A DNA stretch of 64,000 nucleotides from Pseudobdellovibrionaceae bacterium (GCA_020635075.1 JACKAM010000001.1:868001-932000); one strand, 5' to 3'. Shown: positions 1-9,044, counted from the first letter of the stretch. Notes: generated from the sequence alone by a model not told the origin. Translations and numbers: made by a program.

Positions 1-161
1 ATGGTCACTGGGGATTTGGTTCCATAGGGAAGGCGGGCTGTGTCTCCAAGATAAATAAAATCTTCCTTCGGGAAAGCCTGGGCCAGGGACCTTAATACCG
101 TTAGGCCACCGACTCCGGAATCAAAGACAGCGATTGGCATGGAAGGTGATTTTTCAGTCAT
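1..161 (-). CDS. murI: Glutamate racemase, N-terminal part (cut by window edge)
   Basis: Reading the minus strand from an ATG at 161 gives a protein that starts [20 protein letters not shown] and continues with [20 protein letters not shown] and [11 protein letters not shown]. The [10 protein letters not shown] motif with the catalytic Asp, followed by [14 protein letters not shown], is the classic N-terminus of glutamate racemase, which makes D-glutamate for peptidoglycan in the cytoplasm. About 53 residues are visible; the remaining roughly 210 lie beyond base 1. An alternative ATG at 140 would begin at MPIAVFDSG. It is the last of a run of minus-strand genes and sits just downstream of an intrinsic terminator, so it probably has its own promoter or depends on read-through. 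Confidence 0.93.
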   Translation of the reverse strand, partial: MTEKSPSMPIAVFDSGVGGLTVLRSLAQAFPKEDFIYLGDTARLPYGTKSPVT

Positions 162-217
162 GCCTCTAATTTATCAATAAGGGGGGTGAGTGAGCAGTCC
201 AGACCAGGCGGAATCAT

Positions 218-247
218 AAAAAAAGCCTCCCCAGCAAAAAGGGAGGC
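218..247 (-). terminator. Intrinsic terminator
   Basis: On the minus strand a perfect 7-bp stem GCCTCCC/GGGAGGC with a 9-base loop is followed by seven T residues. It ends either the transcript of the upstream minus-strand gene at 498-1547 or an independent RNA between the two. Confidence 0.85.
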
Positions 248-480
248 TCACACAACAGAAACTTCATCAGGCACGACTTCTTCGTAAGGCCCGAAGGCCC
301 TCATCTTCCGTGACGACCGTGTTCAACAAAGGACGAAAGCAGCCTAGGAAACACAACGTGAAAACATCGTTGTCATAGGCTAAGGGCCTCCCCCAATTCC
401 GTCAAAGAGGGAATCCGAGCCCGGGTGCGGCACCCTCTGCTTGCAGAGGGTTAAGCCGTTGAGAAGACTCATGGCGCTTT
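248..480 (-). ncRNA. Candidate structured RNA (identity unknown)
   Basis: This stretch has no convincing reading frame but several paired segments on the minus strand: a 9-bp hairpin ACCCTCTGC-AA-GCAGAGGGT near 430-452, a hairpin with ACAACG/CGTTGT inside GCCTA/TAGGC around 343-384, and an outer AGGCCCT/AGGGCCT pairing that encloses the latter. It ends in the terminator at 218-247. Length and the nested long-hairpin shape could fit a 6S-type RNA, but I do not see a diagnostic consensus. It does not match the SRP RNA, tmRNA or RNase P signatures I looked for. It could equally be a structured 3' untranslated region. The 5' end is a guess. Confidence 0.35.
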
Positions 481-497
481 GTGATGGGGATAAAAAA

Positions 498-1547
498 TCA
501 GTTCTTTAGTCCGTGAGCCCGAGACTCAAGAATTCCCATGGGTGTCATTTCCATGAATAGGGCGTTGCTGCGAATATCCTCAATCCGCGTGGCATTAAGG
601 TAACTCATGCCACTGCGAAGGCCGCCCGAAAGCTCGTTAATCACATCATAGATATGGCCCTTAACCGGCAGTTGGGTGGACTCTCCTTCAGGGGCCATAC
701 CCTCGGGGACTCCTCCTCGCCAGGAGACTTGGGCGGCCTTAGAGGCCATTCCCCGATATTGCTTCATGCCGTTGCGGATAGGGCCAGGGGTCTCAATAGT
801 GCCCGCCAACAGAGAACCCAACATCACGGAGTCCGCTCCGGCGGCAAGTGCCTTAACAATGTCTCCCGAGCTTTTGACGCCACCATCAGCAATCACTGGG
901 ACTCCCTTGGCGCGGGCAACGTGAGCGCAAAGGGAGATCGCTGTGAGCTGAGGGACTCCACAGCCGGTGATAATGCGCGTGGTACACATGGAACCAGGAC
1001 CAATGCCCACCTTGATGGCGTCGGCTCCTGCTTCAATTAAATCCTCAGCACCTTTAGGGGTTGCAATATTGCCCGCAATGATCTGCAGCCCCTTGAACTC
1101 GGACTTGAGCCAGCTCATCACTTCGAGCATGGCGACCGAATGCCCGTGGGCGATATCGATGGTGAGAACATCCACGCCACTTTCCACCAAGGCCTTGGCA
1201 CGATCTTGGTAATCTTCATTGACCCCAATTGATGCGCCAATGTGGGCAGCGCCTGACTCCTTGACCCTGGTCACTTGTTTGACCTGATCTGCAATGGACA
1301 TAAAACGGTGAAGGATGCCAATGGCCCCAAGCTTGCCCATGCCGATGGCCATTTCTGCTTCAGTCACGGTATCCATATTGGCGCTAATGAAAGGGCGATC
1401 AATAGTCATTTCTCGGGTGAGGTGTGTGGAGAGATCAGGGTCACGACGGGAACGGACTTCTGATTTGTTTGGTACCAGCAAAACATCATCAAAGGTGTAG
1501 GCCTTGCCCCTTGTCGTTAAAGCTTCCCAATTAAACATCAATTCCAT
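498..1547 (-). CDS. IMP dehydrogenase/GMP reductase family protein lacking CBS domains
   Basis: A 349-residue TIM-barrel enzyme of the IMPDH/GMPR family (PF00478), acting in cytoplasmic guanine nucleotide synthesis or salvage. Visible motifs are [10 protein letters not shown] at 17-26, SANMDTVTE at 55-63, the phosphate/active-site loop [12 protein letters not shown] with the presumed catalytic Cys188, [20 protein letters not shown], and [20 protein letters not shown]. The C-terminal portion resembles IMP dehydrogenase, but the two CBS domains that normally interrupt the barrel are cleanly absent: the chain runs from VTRVKES straight into [11 protein letters not shown] near residue 98. Length is therefore like GMP reductase, and the choice between the two reactions is open. 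An AGGAGG-type site (GGGGAGGAATCA) precedes ATG 1547. Only 16 bp separate it from the upstream membrane-protein gene, suggesting co-transcription. Confidence 0.88.
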   Translation of the reverse strand: MELMFNWEALTTRGKAYTFDDVLLVPNKSEVRSRRDPDLSTHLTREMTIDRPFISANMDTVTEAEMAIGMGKLGAIGILHRFMSIADQVKQVTRVKESGAAHIGASIGVNEDYQDRAKALVESGVDVLTIDIAHGHSVAMLEVMSWLKSEFKGLQIIAGNIATPKGAEDLIEAGADAIKVGIGPGSMCTTRIITGCGVPQLTAISLCAHVARAKGVPVIADGGVKSSGDIVKALAAGADSVMLGSLLAGTIETPGPIRNGMKQYRGMASKAAQVSWRGGVPEGMAPEGESTQLPVKGHIYDVINELSGGLRSGMSYLNATRIEDIRSNALFMEMTPMGILESRAHGLKN

Positions 1548-1563
1548 TGATTCCTCCCCGGCT

Positions 1564-2253
1564 TTAGCAGCTTGATTGAAGTTGTTTGCTTCGGGCTTCG
1601 TAAATGAAGAAAAACCAGATGTAAAAGTAGATCGAGGCCAGCATCGACAACCCTCCTGTTAAAACGCGGGCTGTGGGATGAGTCAATGCCGGATGAAGCT
1701 GGCCAAGCATTTCAAAGCCCAGCTCCAAGCCAAAGCTCATGGCAAATAGCAAAACCAACCACCAAAAGACGCCGACGGTCAGAAGGCTCGATCGCTCCAG
1801 AGCATCGACCTTTCCTTGTTGATACTGGGGGTCTAATAGGACAACAAAGGGGACAAAAAGATAGCGAATCTGTTTGTAGATTCCAGGAAGGATTAAAAGG
1901 AGACTCCATAAAATGACATAAGCTGTCATCCTAAGGCCTTCAACAAAAAGTGGCCAGCCCTGTTGGTTGGCCACCTTCACCCAGGAGCGGAGGGGTTTAC
2001 GGCCTTTGATTAAGTCGTCCATGCGCACCGGGAGAAGCAGGATCAGGACAAAACTCACCACCACGGCCGTGCACAGCTGCCCGAGTTGTGCCATCCATTG
2101 CTCTGGACTTCCTCTCTCGGCCAGTTTGGCCCCAAGAGCAAAATACTGGTCAGCCAGCTCTGAGAGAATCCACAATGGGATCAGGACGCCGAGAGACGAA
2201 ACCACAAATGGTTTGTAATAGTGGGCGGATTGCCGTGCTGCTGATTTAATCAT
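1564..2253 (-). CDS. Polytopic membrane protein, function unknown
   Basis: A 229-residue protein with about five hydrophobic segments (roughly residues 17-35, 60-80, 107-130, 157-180 and 198-222) and a short charged C-terminus, so an inner-membrane protein. The central part contains LLLILPGIYKQIRYLFVPFVVL, where the ILPGIY...Y/F..PFV pattern is reminiscent of YciC/DUF975-type integral membrane proteins that I know to share a similar motif. That is a weak resemblance and no function follows from it. It lies 16 bp upstream of the IMPDH/GMPR gene in the same orientation and probably shares its mRNA. Confidence 0.75.
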   Translation of the reverse strand: MIKSAARQSAHYYKPFVVSSLGVLIPLWILSELADQYFALGAKLAERGSPEQWMAQLGQLCTAVVVSFVLILLLPVRMDDLIKGRKPLRSWVKVANQQGWPLFVEGLRMTAYVILWSLLLILPGIYKQIRYLFVPFVVLLDPQYQQGKVDALERSSLLTVGVFWWLVLLFAMSFGLELGFEMLGQLHPALTHPTARVLTGGLSMLASIYFYIWFFFIYEARSKQLQSSC

Positions 2254-2349
2254 GAAGTCCTCGTCCGGTGAGAGAATCTCTGTGAAGAGCAGTTTATTTC
2301 CCCACTTTCACCCCGACTTGTCAAAAGCACAATCTCAGGCAAGGCCGGT

Positions 2350-2375
2350 AACTGCCTGAAGAGCAGGCGGTTTTT
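2350..2375 (+). terminator. Orphan intrinsic terminator on the plus strand
   Basis: A 9-bp stem AACTGCCTG / CAGGCGGTT (one G-T pair) closes a short AAGAG loop and ends in five T residues. No plus-strand gene lies upstream within the window, so it may end an antisense or cryptic transcript, or insulate the tRNA gene that follows. Confidence 0.55.
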
Positions 2376-2435
2376 CAAAATCCATTGACAGTCCGGCTCC
2401 CTCGGGCGAGGTTATCAGGCTCTAATCAGCCCAGT

Positions 2436-2524
2436 GCCCCGGTGGCGAAATAGGTAGACGCACAGGACTTAAAATCCTGGGACCCTCACAGGTCGTGCCA
2501 GTTCAAGTCTGGCTCGGGGCACCA
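2436..2524 (+). tRNA. tRNA-Leu (anticodon UAA)
   Basis: A complete 89-base type II tRNA with encoded CCA. The acceptor GCCCCGG pairs with TCGGGGC, the anticodon stem CAGGA/TCCTG encloses the loop CTTAAAA with anticodon TAA at 2470-2472, a long variable arm follows, and the T arm carries GTTCAAGTC. A perfect -35-like TTGACA lies at 2385-2390, with no clear -10 at the standard distance. An 8-bp hairpin AAACTGCC-AGAA-GGCAGTTT at 2535-2554 directly downstream may help processing or termination. Confidence 0.97.
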
Positions 2525-2699
2525 GTCGCGAGTAAAACTGCCAGAAGGCAGTTTCCCTCACGAAGGCGCCGAGCAAGCTCGACGCCTCTGGACTCCGAGA
2601 ACCTCACTCGCAAGTCTCGCTCGGCCCTCTCGTCCACGAGCCGCTTCAAAACGCATTTAGCGTTTTGCCGCATTCTCGAAAAGTTCAAGTCTGGCTCGG
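2500..2699 (+). repeat. Duplicated 3' tail of tRNA-Leu(UAA), 182-bp spacing
   Basis: The 18-base T-arm/acceptor segment AGTTCAAGTCTGGCTCGG occurs at 2500-2517 inside the tRNA and again, identically, at 2682-2699. The spacer holds two clean hairpins: 2535-2554 and CAAAACGC-ATTTA-GCGTTTTG at 2647-2667. The copy ends only two bases before the stop of the convergent lipoprotein gene. The arrangement resembles the tRNA-tail repeats downstream of E. coli tyrT; see findings. Confidence 0.9.
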
Positions 2700-2701
2700 A
2701 T

Positions 2702-3706
2702 TTATTCAACGTAGCCGATGAGGTGCTCCACGGTCTGGCCTTCGCAGTCGCTGCGGCGACTGGCGAAGTGGTTCGTGCCAAGTCGACAACGGTAAAGAGC
2801 GTGGCGGGTCGAACTCTGGCCCTGTTCCCGCCACAGCTGTCCGGCAGTTCTGAGGCGAAGGTGGCCTTCGCAGTTAGAGTCTTTGGAAAGCATGTGATCT
2901 CTTTGGTTCACCAGGCACTCATAGACGGCCACTGTGCCCGTGCGTGGTAATTGCAGAAAGTACCCTTGCGGGCCTTCCCGGGTGTATCCAGTGCCAGGCT
3001 CAGAAGTCGTGCTCTGATGATCCTTCATGGCAGGCGAGTAGTAACGGGTCATCATCAGACGGGGATAAATGCGAACAGCACTATTGTTGCTGGAGACCGA
3101 GCCAGCCTCATTAGTCACAGTCACAGAGTAAGTGTCCGGGTTGTCATTGGCCGGCGGATTCTCAATGTTTAGTACCGGATTGGTGGCATCTTGAATGGCA
3201 GTGCCGTTCTTGTACCACTGATAGGTCGGAGTGGGCACTCCCGAGGCACTGGCCGTGAGTTCAAAGCTCTCTCCTTCGTTAAGGTTGATTTCGGATTCCG
3301 GTTGTTGCTGAATTTCTGGGGCAATAGGATTCCATTGTTCCACAACAGAGATGCGAAAACTGCTGCTCTTGGTACTTCCCTGGTCATTAGTGACCACGAC
3401 ATGGTAGTCACCCACGTCTGATTGGGCCGCGGCGGTGATCATCAACTTGTCCGTATTTTGGCTGGCCAGCACCATATTGTCCTTGTACCAGATGTACTCG
3501 CTCACATCGCCCTCGACACTGATGCTCACAGTCACCGTGTTTCCTGAGTAGCAGTAGATATCAGTGGGCTGCCGGGTTATTTTAGGTCCAGTCCCGATGC
3601 TGCTTGAGGAAACTTCATCCTGTAGGATCAGAGGGTCAGCCGTGCAGCCCAGTAACAGGAGGGGCAAAATTGTCAATCCACTGATAGCCCAGTTTTTGAT
3701 GTCCAT
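2702..3706 (-). CDS. Lipoprotein with two Ig-like domains and C-terminal Cys-containing repeats
   Basis: Starting at ATG 3706 gives MDIKNWAISGLTILPLLLLG followed by C, a textbook lipoprotein signal with lipobox LLGC; a further-upstream start would bury this signal. About 334 residues. Two Ig-like domains follow, each with the YxW..G / D.G.Y pattern (IWYKDNMVLA..DVGDYHVVVTN and YQWYKNGTAI..NPDTYSVTVTN). The C-terminus has two related modules: VAVYECLVNQRDHMLSKDSNC and HALYRCRLGTNHFASRRSDC, each followed by EG. Such Y.C...DHF.S...NCEG modules recur in secreted proteins of myxobacteria and bdellovibrios. It is probably surface or periplasmic and involved in binding; the ligand is unknown. Confidence 0.85.
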   Translation of the reverse strand: MDIKNWAISGLTILPLLLLGCTADPLILQDEVSSSSIGTGPKITRQPTDIYCYSGNTVTVSISVEGDVSEYIWYKDNMVLASQNTDKLMITAAAQSDVGDYHVVVTNDQGSTKSSSFRISVVEQWNPIAPEIQQQPESEINLNEGESFELTASASGVPTPTYQWYKNGTAIQDATNPVLNIENPPANDNPDTYSVTVTNEAGSVSSNNSAVRIYPRLMMTRYYSPAMKDHQSTTSEPGTGYTREGPQGYFLQLPRTGTVAVYECLVNQRDHMLSKDSNCEGHLRLRTAGQLWREQGQSSTRHALYRCRLGTNHFASRRSDCEGQTVEHLIGYVE

Positions 3707-3805
3707 ATCAGTACCCTTTGTCTCATCAGATTTGTAATAGGTAGTTGAGTGTTGGGGCACCCACCACCTCAGGGGAACATATTAAAAGGCCGGGTCAATT
3801 TCCAA

Positions 3806-5116
3806 TCACAGGCCACCCAGCGGGCCGCTACCGGGGAAGTCTCCAAAACCATTGGCATTAACATTCATCAGTCGTGCCACCGAGGTCAGGAGTTTGCTGT
3901 TGTCCTGGGTACCACTGAGTTTTAGAAACCGGCCAGTGCGCAATTTCCCCTGGGCGTTGCCAATCAGCATGGTTGGCAGACGTGCCTGAGAGTGATGATT
4001 GCCAAAATTACTTGTTGATAATATCAGAACATTGTCTAGTAGAGTGCCTGAGCCGTCAGGCGTGGCCTTCAGGCGCTCAGCAAACTTGGCCACCTGGTCC
4101 CAGTCCCAGCGGGCCGCCCGTCGGTATTGTTCCCGCTCCTGCGAGGCGCGGTGGTGAACGGAGTTATGAATCGTATCTGTTTTGATTCCGGGAACCCACT
4201 CATAGCGCCAGTGATAACCGGAGAAGCCCATCAACAAGGCACCAATACCGATGCGCTGGCAGGTGAAGGCCGCGTAGAGAAGATCAAAATGGGCCTGGCT
4301 TTGTGTCGGGAAGTTCCCAGGTCTTCCTGGATTTCCCGGCACTCTACAGGCGGCCATCGCACTCGTGCCTTGAGCTTCTTTGATGTCGGCGGCAACGCTT
4401 TGCTCGGCTTTGCGGATGGCATCTTCATGAATATCAAGTTTGAGTTTTTCAACTCCTACCAGTTCAGCGCGAAAGCGGGTCAAATCTTCCATGAGATCAT
4501 CGAGAAGAGACCTATTTTGTATCAAAGCCGCAATTCGTCGTTGTTTCTCGGCCGGCGTTTCTTGAGCAGGCGGTTTAAAGCCAGAAAAAATTTTGGTGAA
4601 CGCCTGTGATGGGTCCTGAATGGGGTGCTTGACCACGCTTCGGCCTGTGGCAAAGGGTTGCCACCTCATATGGTCTCGGTAGCGGTTGTCGACCACAACC
4701 TCCAGAGATTTGTATTTCAACTGTTGGACAAGAAATTGGTCAATGGAGACTCCGCCGGGCACGCCGTCTTCCTCTCGGCCCTTCTGGATAATGTCTTTTG
4801 CAGTTAATACCTTACCCATGCTGCGCACATGGTTGTTGCCTCTAGGCGCTGGGCCTGAAGCCCGTGAATTGATTCCATCGATGACCACAATGTCAGACTT
4901 CAAGTTGGCGTAACCGCCGATGATGTAGGGCAGGTTAAAATTGGTCTCCGAACCTGTGGGGAAAAAATCAGCGCCGGTGGGGTAGCCGCAGGAGTTGACG
5001 GCAAAAAAAGCCCTGAGGGGCGGCAGAGACTGGGCTTCAGCCCGCCGTATGGATAGAACCGGACTCAAAAGCAAACTGGCCTTTAATGATCTAAAGATAA
5101 ACTCGCGGCGTTTCAC
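3806..5116 (-). CDS. DUF1552 family exported protein
   Basis: 436 residues. The N-terminus MKRREFIFRSLKASLLLSPV has the RRxF pattern of a Tat signal followed by a hydrophobic stretch and AEA cleavage-like site. The body, with RAFFAVNSCGYPTGADFFPT, a long helical middle part and NVLILSTSNFGNHHSQARLP near the C-terminus, matches the DUF1552 family, whose members are nearly always encoded beside DUF1587/1592/1588/1585 multi-domain proteins. The ATG overlaps the stop of the upstream partner by 4 bp (ATGA), so the two are translationally coupled. Function is not established; the families are abundant in Planctomycetes and Myxococcota and are thought to act outside the cytoplasm. Confidence 0.9.
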   Translation of the reverse strand: MKRREFIFRSLKASLLLSPVLSIRRAEAQSLPPLRAFFAVNSCGYPTGADFFPTGSETNFNLPYIIGGYANLKSDIVVIDGINSRASGPAPRGNNHVRSMGKVLTAKDIIQKGREEDGVPGGVSIDQFLVQQLKYKSLEVVVDNRYRDHMRWQPFATGRSVVKHPIQDPSQAFTKIFSGFKPPAQETPAEKQRRIAALIQNRSLLDDLMEDLTRFRAELVGVEKLKLDIHEDAIRKAEQSVAADIKEAQGTSAMAACRVPGNPGRPGNFPTQSQAHFDLLYAAFTCQRIGIGALLMGFSGYHWRYEWVPGIKTDTIHNSVHHRASQEREQYRRAARWDWDQVAKFAERLKATPDGSGTLLDNVLILSTSNFGNHHSQARLPTMLIGNAQGKLRTGRFLKLSGTQDNSKLLTSVARLMNVNANGFGDFPGSGPLGGL

Positions 5117-6792
5117 TTTGTCCCTTTCACGTAAAGCTCAGGAGAGGCTAAAACATCCTCGACCAGGTACTGGAGAGCGTAGTCGTGGTGCTGAACGTAA
5201 GGGGCGACTTGCGCGGCAATTTCCTCGGTGCGGGAATCGTCCCTCGCGGCCCCTGAAGAAAATTGTACGAGGTTTCTTGTCAGACAGTTGTGGACCGAAG
5301 GGGAGTGGACAAGGTCCTCAATCATGCCTTGAGAATCAGAGTAGGTTTTGACCTGTCGATCAATGGTTACATCTGCCGTGCTGTTAATGGGTCTCCCTTT
5401 ATAAGAGGTCGTCTCCCGCCCAAGAGCATCGAAGTTGGAGAAAACATACCCATAGGGCATGAACTGACTGTGGCAAGAAACACAGCCTTGATCCTGATCC
5501 ATGATGACTTCGAATTGTTCGCGGACGGTGAGGTTGTTGAAGTTGGGTTCATTGTTAATGGCATTGTTCGTGGCATCTTCAAGGCTGATGCCGGAGGGAA
5601 TTCCCACTCGTTCGCACAGGAATTGATTCTTGATAACAAGGCCGCGACCAACGGGGCGATCCTTGTATTCTTCGGCGACTGAAGAATGGACGGCCATAAA
5701 ACTGGCAAGACCCAGAACTCCCTTGCGGGAGCTGCTCATCCTGATTTCAACCATTGATGATCCAGAGACGGATACGCCATAAAGTGGGGCAGTATGCTGG
5801 TTGGCGAAGGTGACCGGCAAGGTCAGCAGATCCCTTAAATTGGCCTGATTGTCGAGAACTGTGGAGGTAATATAGGTGCTGAACTCCTGTTGAAGTCCGT
5901 CGACAACCTGTGGATCGGTAAACTTGGGATACTTGTCGGGTTCTGCGGCCATGCGATCCAGTTCTTCCATGCGCAGCCAGGTCTTATAAAAGCGAACTGT
6001 GTGATTGCGCCCCTTGGCAGTCTTGAGGAGTCGACGCACATGATGGCGAATTTGTGAGCTGTCCAGTGACCCGCTCTGGGCGTCGGCGAAAAGGGCCGAA
6101 TCGGGCATGCTCCCGGTCACCGCGTAGGAGAGTAGAGATGCCCGCTCAAAATCATCCAGGACAGAAATGCCGCCCTGGGCACTCACACGGCCCAGTTCCT
6201 GGCGGTAGAGAAAATCAGGAGAAATCAAAATTCGGCTAATCGCGTATTTGAGGCCCTCATTAGTGCTGCCCGTACCAGAACTGACTGAGTGGTAACCGTC
6301 ATTGAGCTTGCTCAGCTGGACCGGTGTGGGTATCCGCCGGAATGCTCTTTGGCTCAGTCGGCCAATGATGGCCTGGGCGCATTCTTCCATGAGATTCTGA
6401 CTGGTATAACAAGGAAATTCGGAGGACGCCTTTTGCGCGATGTACTGATCAGCGAGATTTTTGGCTTCTGTAATCAAAGTTGCTAGCAAGTTTTCGTGAA
6501 CAGAGGAGCCCATGACCGTCCCGCTGTTTTCGTCGATGGAGGATGAGAGGCCGAGGAGGTCTTCTATGGTGTTATGGTACTCATAGGAGGTCAGCAAACG
6601 AAGCTCGGGGTCCGGGGCCGCAAAAGTCTTGCTGACCACTTCGCCAATGCTGGATTGGCTCCAGGGCCGGGTGTCGCGGGGGTCATTTTTTGAGCCGGCC
6701 ATAAAGGGGTTCATGCACCCTGTAAGGAGAAGCATGGACAAGGGGAGGCCTACTTGGAGAATACCCCAGCCAGTTGTGCTAACGGTTTTCAT
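5113..6792 (-). CDS. DUF1587-DUF1592-DUF1588-DUF1585 lipoprotein with CxxCH motif
   Basis: 559 residues with signal ILQVGLPLSMLLLTGC, a lipobox (LTGC) making it an anchored lipoprotein. Domains in order: DUF1587-like LLTSYEYHNTIEDLLGLSS, DUF1595/1592-like region with SRILISPDFLYRQE and KTWLRMEELDRM, DUF1588-like RPVGRGLVIKNQFLCERVGI and GCVSCHSQFMPYGY, then DUF1585-like NCLTRNLVQFSSGA. The CVSCH near residue 436 is a single possible c-type heme site, which is typical of this family. It is the first gene of a two-gene operon with the DUF1552 protein. About 210 bp of non-coding DNA upstream presumably holds the promoter. The biochemical role is unknown. Confidence 0.9.
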   Translation of the reverse strand: MKTVSTTGWGILQVGLPLSMLLLTGCMNPFMAGSKNDPRDTRPWSQSSIGEVVSKTFAAPDPELRLLTSYEYHNTIEDLLGLSSSIDENSGTVMGSSVHENLLATLITEAKNLADQYIAQKASSEFPCYTSQNLMEECAQAIIGRLSQRAFRRIPTPVQLSKLNDGYHSVSSGTGSTNEGLKYAISRILISPDFLYRQELGRVSAQGGISVLDDFERASLLSYAVTGSMPDSALFADAQSGSLDSSQIRHHVRRLLKTAKGRNHTVRFYKTWLRMEELDRMAAEPDKYPKFTDPQVVDGLQQEFSTYITSTVLDNQANLRDLLTLPVTFANQHTAPLYGVSVSGSSMVEIRMSSSRKGVLGLASFMAVHSSVAEEYKDRPVGRGLVIKNQFLCERVGIPSGISLEDATNNAINNEPNFNNLTVREQFEVIMDQDQGCVSCHSQFMPYGYVFSNFDALGRETTSYKGRPINSTADVTIDRQVKTYSDSQGMIEDLVHSPSVHNCLTRNLVQFSSGAARDDSRTEEIAAQVAPYVQHHDYALQYLVEDVLASPELYVKGTK

Positions 6793-7004
6793 GTCGATTC
6801 ACCCAACGCGGCTCCTCATGAGCCGCGATAAAATCAGATCTCACCCAACCATCGGGTCAGTATAGGAAATAGAAGATACAAAGGCTCTGCCAGCTCAGTG
6901 CAAATCTAGAGGCATGCTGGCGCCAGTATTCAACAAGTTGTCAATCCCCTGGGTGGAGGTGATAGAGAAATGACGGGTGTCAATCGGGCTGACACTCTCA
7001 GTGA

Positions 7005-8327
7005 TCAGGGAAGGCCAGGATCAGAATCGTCGAGTGCGACCTTCTCAATGCGGGTGAGATTCACCCGGCGGCCATTCATGGAGACAATTTTGAATTTATA
7101 TCCCTGCTCAGTGATAGAGTCTCCTACTTCCGGCACGCGCTGTAGACGGTACATGAACAAACCTGAAAGAGTGTTCGCATCCAGGGATTCCTCAAACTGA
7201 ATATCCAAGGTCCTTTCTATGTCGCTAATTTGGGTCCAACCGTCAGCTTCCCAGCCACCGCCTTTGTGAACAAGAGAAAGTGTGGCCCCATCCATGTCCA
7301 ATTCATCTTCGATTTCGCCGACGATTTCCTCAAGCAGGTCTTCCATGGTGACGATGCCGGCAAAGGTACCGTACTCATCGATGACAATCGACATGTGTTG
7401 GCGGCTGTTACGCATTTGTTCGAACAGTTTTCCCAATTTTTGGGTTTCTGGAATCACCATTGGGTTGCGAATCAAGTTGCGTAGGTGAGAAGCGATGTTT
7501 TCCTCTCTATTGATCATCAAAAGATTGTAGAGATCCTTCACAAGTAGGACGCCCACAATCTTGTTGTCGCCCCCATCGGTGACGGGGAACCGGGAGTGTT
7601 GGGTGTTGCGCAAGACCTCTAGGTTATCCTCCCATGTGTCTTGTAGATCAATCGAGCTGACCTTTGCTCGTGGAACCATGACTTCTTCTGCTGTGCGGTC
7701 TTCGAACTCAAACAAATTCTGCAGCATGGCCGCTTTCTCAGATTCAATGTTCCCGGTTTCCTCGCTGGTCTCAATGATGCTCTTAATGTCTTCATCGGTG
7801 AAGATGTCCTGATGAGTAGCTTCTTCCACCCCAAACATTGACAAAAAGGATCGGCTAGCCGAATTCAGAAGCCAGTTAAGAGGATAAACAAGCAAATAGA
7901 ACCAGTGGAGAGGGTAAGACACCCACAGAGAGACAGCTTCAGGTTTTCGAATGGCAAAAGTCTTAGGTACCTGCTCGCCCACGACGATGTGAAGGCTCGA
8001 AAACAGAATGAAGCCAAGGAGGAAGGCTACCTTGTGAATCACTTCAGGGGAGAGATGGAAGGACTCCAGCAGGGGCGTGAGTAGGGTTGCAACAAAGGGT
8101 TCACCCACCCAGCCCAATCCAAGCGAGGCCATGGTAATTCCCAGCTGGCAGGCGGCGAGATAGACTTCCAGATTGTCATGAATCTTCTGTGTGAGCAGGG
8201 CTACACGACTTCCTCGTTCGGTCATGGCCTCAAGGCGAAACCCCTTGAGCTTAACCAGTGCAAATTCGGCGGCAACAAAATAACCATTGGCTGCAAGAAG
8301 CAGAAGAATAACGATCAAATTGCCCAT
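7005..8327 (-). CDS. CNNM/CBS/CorC_HlyC transporter-family protein (TlyC-like)
   Basis: 440 residues in the usual order for the family: N-terminal DUF21/CNNM membrane domain (about residues 1-190, four hydrophobic segments, with [13 protein letters not shown]), a pair of CBS domains (about 205-335, with [14 protein letters not shown] and [20 protein letters not shown]), and a C-terminal CorC_HlyC domain ending near [14 protein letters not shown]. Relatives are called hemolysin family proteins, but better evidence supports magnesium or cobalt efflux for CorB/CNNM members. It is a single-gene unit with convergent or divergent space on both sides. A GTGTCA...TGACAC hairpin lies just downstream at 6978-6996, without a T tail. 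Confidence 0.93.
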   Translation of the reverse strand: MGNLIVILLLLAANGYFVAAEFALVKLKGFRLEAMTERGSRVALLTQKIHDNLEVYLAACQLGITMASLGLGWVGEPFVATLLTPLLESFHLSPEVIHKVAFLLGFILFSSLHIVVGEQVPKTFAIRKPEAVSLWVSYPLHWFYLLVYPLNWLLNSASRSFLSMFGVEEATHQDIFTDEDIKSIIETSEETGNIESEKAAMLQNLFEFEDRTAEEVMVPRAKVSSIDLQDTWEDNLEVLRNTQHSRFPVTDGGDNKIVGVLLVKDLYNLLMINREENIASHLRNLIRNPMVIPETQKLGKLFEQMRNSRQHMSIVIDEYGTFAGIVTMEDLLEEIVGEIEDELDMDGATLSLVHKGGGWEADGWTQISDIERTLDIQFEESLDANTLSGLFMYRLQRVPEVGDSITEQGYKFKIVSMNGRRVNLTRIEKVALDDSDPGLP

Positions 8328-8522
8328 CTATTTGGCCATGGTCTCCGGATGGTTGGATTCGTGCCTAACACTTAGGGCCGATCCTATCAGTGAGAGCAGG
8401 GCTTTTCAAGCTGGAGTTCATTGGGGTGGCGCTTTCGGTGAGTGTCTAAATAACTTGAATCCCAGAGGTTTCTCCTGTAGGCCGAAGCTTCTTCAATTGA
8501 AATTCAATAAAAGGGGCGGCAG

Positions 8523-9041
8523 ATGATTCAAAAGGCGGTATTTTTTATTCTATTGATGGCGGGCGTGACGACGGCGACAGCACTTGAGAGTCGTGGCGTG
8601 AAAATCACCCCCGAGTACCCGATCGAGCATTGTGATTTTCGCAGGGCGAGTCACATCAATGGCATCTTCGGTGTTCACGTCTCTGAGGATGAGGCCCAGT
8701 TGGAAATCCAGTTCACCACTTATTACTATGCCCATTGCAAGCAGGGGCGAGCCGTACGTGAGGAAATTCTCAACCGGCAACCATTAACCTTTTGGGTGGA
8801 GGGCATCAACTGGCCATGGACACCATCGCCGTTTGTTGAGGAGTTGGACTACGATGAAAGTTCCAATTTCCTTCACGTGAGTCTGATCTTTGACAAGGCT
8901 TTGGGATTCAAAGAGCGCAAGACCCGTCATTTTGACTACCGGTTCACTCCGTCACGTGATTTGCATTTTGATTGGAACATCGATCTACAGCAGATCAATG
9001 CTCAGCGCACCCGCTTGCTATTCAACGGACAGGAGTTTTAA
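8523..9041 (+). CDS. Exported hypothetical protein
   Basis: 172 residues with a signal peptide MIQKAVFFILLMAGVTTATA and probable cleavage after TATA. The site AAAAGGGGCGGCAG before ATG 8523 supports the start. The mature part has two cysteines (EHCDFRR and YAHCKQG) that could form a disulphide, and alternating hydrophobic strands such as LEIQFTTYYY and FLHVSLIFDK, suggesting a small beta-rich periplasmic domain. I recognise no family. It converges with the SHOCT-like gene, the two stops lying three bases apart. Confidence 0.75.
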   Translation: MIQKAVFFILLMAGVTTATALESRGVKITPEYPIEHCDFRRASHINGIFGVHVSEDEAQLEIQFTTYYYAHCKQGRAVREEILNRQPLTFWVEGINWPWTPSPFVEELDYDESSNFLHVSLIFDKALGFKERKTRHFDYRFTPSRDLHFDWNIDLQQINAQRTRLLFNGQEF

Positions 9042-9044
9042 GCT

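Noticed and set aside
2436..2699. tRNA tail duplication as an integrated element's att sites
   Set aside because: Only 182 bp separate the copies and no integrase or foreign gene is present, so it was not listed as a mobile element, though an excision remnant remains possible.
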